From assembly GCA_963543015.1 (NCBI GenBank), contig CAUTYZ010000004.1:1-64000 (forward strand): DNA of 64,000 bases, written 5' to 3'. Positions 62,961-64,000 of the stretch are shown piece by piece (position 1 is the first letter of the stretch; each line of letters starts with the position of its first letter). Position numbers and translations under genes: made by a program. This stretch comes from Alloscardovia sp963543015 (GTDB lineage: Bacteria > Actinomycetota > Actinomycetes > Actinomycetales > Bifidobacteriaceae). The notes beneath the pieces are model-generated. The model had not been told where the DNA came from, did not search any database, and worked only from the letters and a program-made list of their open reading frames with translations.

Positions 62961-63977
62961 CTAGACCCGAGGAATGTAAAGATTTCCGAGGGTTGCAGCC
63001 ATAACAGCCTTGATGGTGTGCATGCGGTTTTCAGCCTGATCGAAGTGACGTGCATACTTGCTACGGAAGACCTCATCGGTTACTTCCATCTCTTCGACGC
63101 CAAACTTTTCAGCAACGCTCTTACCATAGACTGTTTCAGTATCATGGAATGCTGGCAGGCAGTGCAAGAAGATCAAATCTTCATTTCCAGCCTTCTTCAC
63201 CAGTTCCATATTGATCTGGTATGGCTTCAAAAGAGCAACGCGCTCTGCGAACTTATCTTCCTCACCCATGGATACCCAGACATCAGTGTAGAGGACATCT
63301 GCGCCCTTTACGGCTTCGTCAGCATCGTCGGTGATGAGAATGCGCGCACCGCTTTCTTGTGCAAATCCCTTCGCCAATTCCACAATTCCCTCTTCTGGGA
63401 ACAGTTCCTTTGGAGAGAAGATATGAACATTAACACCCAAAATCGCACCGGTTACCAAAAGGCTGTTAGCAACATTGTTACGACCATCGCCGCAGTATAC
63501 CAATGTCAAGCCTTCCAAATGACCGAAGTTTTCTTGAACTGTTAAGAAATCAGCCAACATTTGAGTTGGATGCCATTCGTCAGTCAAGCCATTCCATACA
63601 GGCACGCCAGAGAACTCAGCCAATTCCTCGACCTTGCGCTGACTAAAACCACGGAATTCAATACCGTCAAACATACGTCCCAGTACTTTTGCAGTATCCT
63701 CGGTTGATTCCTTCTTGCCTAACTGGATATCGTTTGCACCCAAATATTCTGGATGAGCACCGAGATCAATTGCAGCCGTCGTAAACGCAGAACGCGTACG
63801 GGTCGATGTCTTCTCAAAGAGAAGAGCAATATTCTTACCTGCTAAGTAATGATGCTCGATGTGTTCCTTCTTCAACCGCTTCAAATGCGCTGAAAGACCG
63901 ATGAGATATTCCAATTCAGCTCGGGTGAAATCTTTTTCCGCAAGGAAACTTCTGCCCTGGAATACAGAATCTGTCAT
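62961..63977 (-). CDS. arcB: Ornithine carbamoyltransferase, catabolic type
   Basis: 338 residues; in arginine catabolism splits citrulline to ornithine and carbamoyl phosphate. STRTR at 58-62 binds carbamoyl phosphate, HPTQMLADF and FLHCLPAFHD complete the site. The length and DDIQLGKKESTEDTAK-like region fit ArcB more than anabolic ArgF, and arcC and a transporter follow. The arginine deiminase gene would be expected just upstream, outside the window. Confidence 0.94.
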   Translation of the reverse strand: MTDSVFQGRSFLAEKDFTRAELEYLIGLSAHLKRLKKEHIEHHYLAGKNIALLFEKTSTRTRSAFTTAAIDLGAHPEYLGANDIQLGKKESTEDTAKVLGRMFDGIEFRGFSQRKVEELAEFSGVPVWNGLTDEWHPTQMLADFLTVQENFGHLEGLTLVYCGDGRNNVANSLLVTGAILGVNVHIFSPKELFPEEGIVELAKGFAQESGARILITDDADEAVKGADVLYTDVWVSMGEEDKFAERVALLKPYQINMELVKKAGNEDLIFLHCLPAFHDTETVYGKSVAEKFGVEEMEVTDEVFRSKYARHFDQAENRMHTIKAVMAATLGNLYIPRV

Positions 63978-64000
63978 TGCTATCTTCTTTCTGTGTTATG

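Overview
The window comes from the chromosome of a member of the Bifidobacteriaceae (Actinobacteria) with moderate GC. I infer this from the sequence of the ribosomal proteins, the uninterrupted S10-spc-secY-adk cluster, the bifunctional AdhE, class Ib ribonucleotide reductase, PepC and Pcp peptidases, and several TANNNT promoters placed right at start codons, a style common in actinobacteria. The base composition fits a Scardovia or Alloscardovia type organism better than a high-GC Bifidobacterium, but I cannot name a species from sequence alone.

Layout. 1-11841 (minus): complete ribosomal S10/spc operon from rpsJ to secY and adk, closed by a terminator. 12250-14826 (minus): a GNAT acetyltransferase and two paralogous Pro/Gln-rich membrane proteins, each carrying a frameshift. 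14986-22772 (minus): adhE, a TM2 protein, rpsI-rplM, a leucine-rich-variant repeat protein, a YigZ protein and a DUF2974 hydrolase. 22856-25534 (plus): an SDR dehydrogenase, a structured non-coding stretch and a RecJ-like phosphoesterase. 25544-30804 (minus): an accessory block with a broken TMEM175 channel gene, two broken paralogous membrane proteins, a toxin-like protein with a type VII secretion style N-terminus and two in-frame stops, an intact partner protein, and a frameshifted WXG100-like protein. 31118-36253: tRNA-Ser, an EamA exporter, dinB, fdxA, murB, rpmG and a Tyr-Thr-Met tRNA cluster. 36576-40704 (minus): nrdI-nrdE-nrdF with a NrdR operator pair. 41425-49177: groES, small membrane and regulatory proteins, a SAF protein, and a large helicase-like protein paired with an FHA protein. 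49568-60012 (minus): rplJL with leader attenuator, mtnN, two tandem DAHP synthases, pepC, a DivIVA-like coiled coil, pcp, a YfiH protein and an aldo/keto reductase. 60338-63977 (minus): arcD-arcC-arcB, the energy-yielding part of arginine catabolism; arcA is not in view.

How it fits together. Most of the window is translation machinery and central metabolism and is undamaged. By contrast almost every gene in the two accessory blocks (12.2-14.8 kb and 25.5-30.8 kb) is interrupted, mostly by one-base indels, many in short homopolymers, and twice by in-frame stops. The 28.5-30.8 kb locus has the gene order of an actinobacterial type VII secretion toxin locus (WXG100-like, partner, toxin, putative immunity membrane proteins) and looks either decaying or switched off by slippage. 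The other notable element is a conserved-looking helicase/nuclease-like protein of about 1200 residues in which both the P-loop and the nuclease residues appear to be lost.
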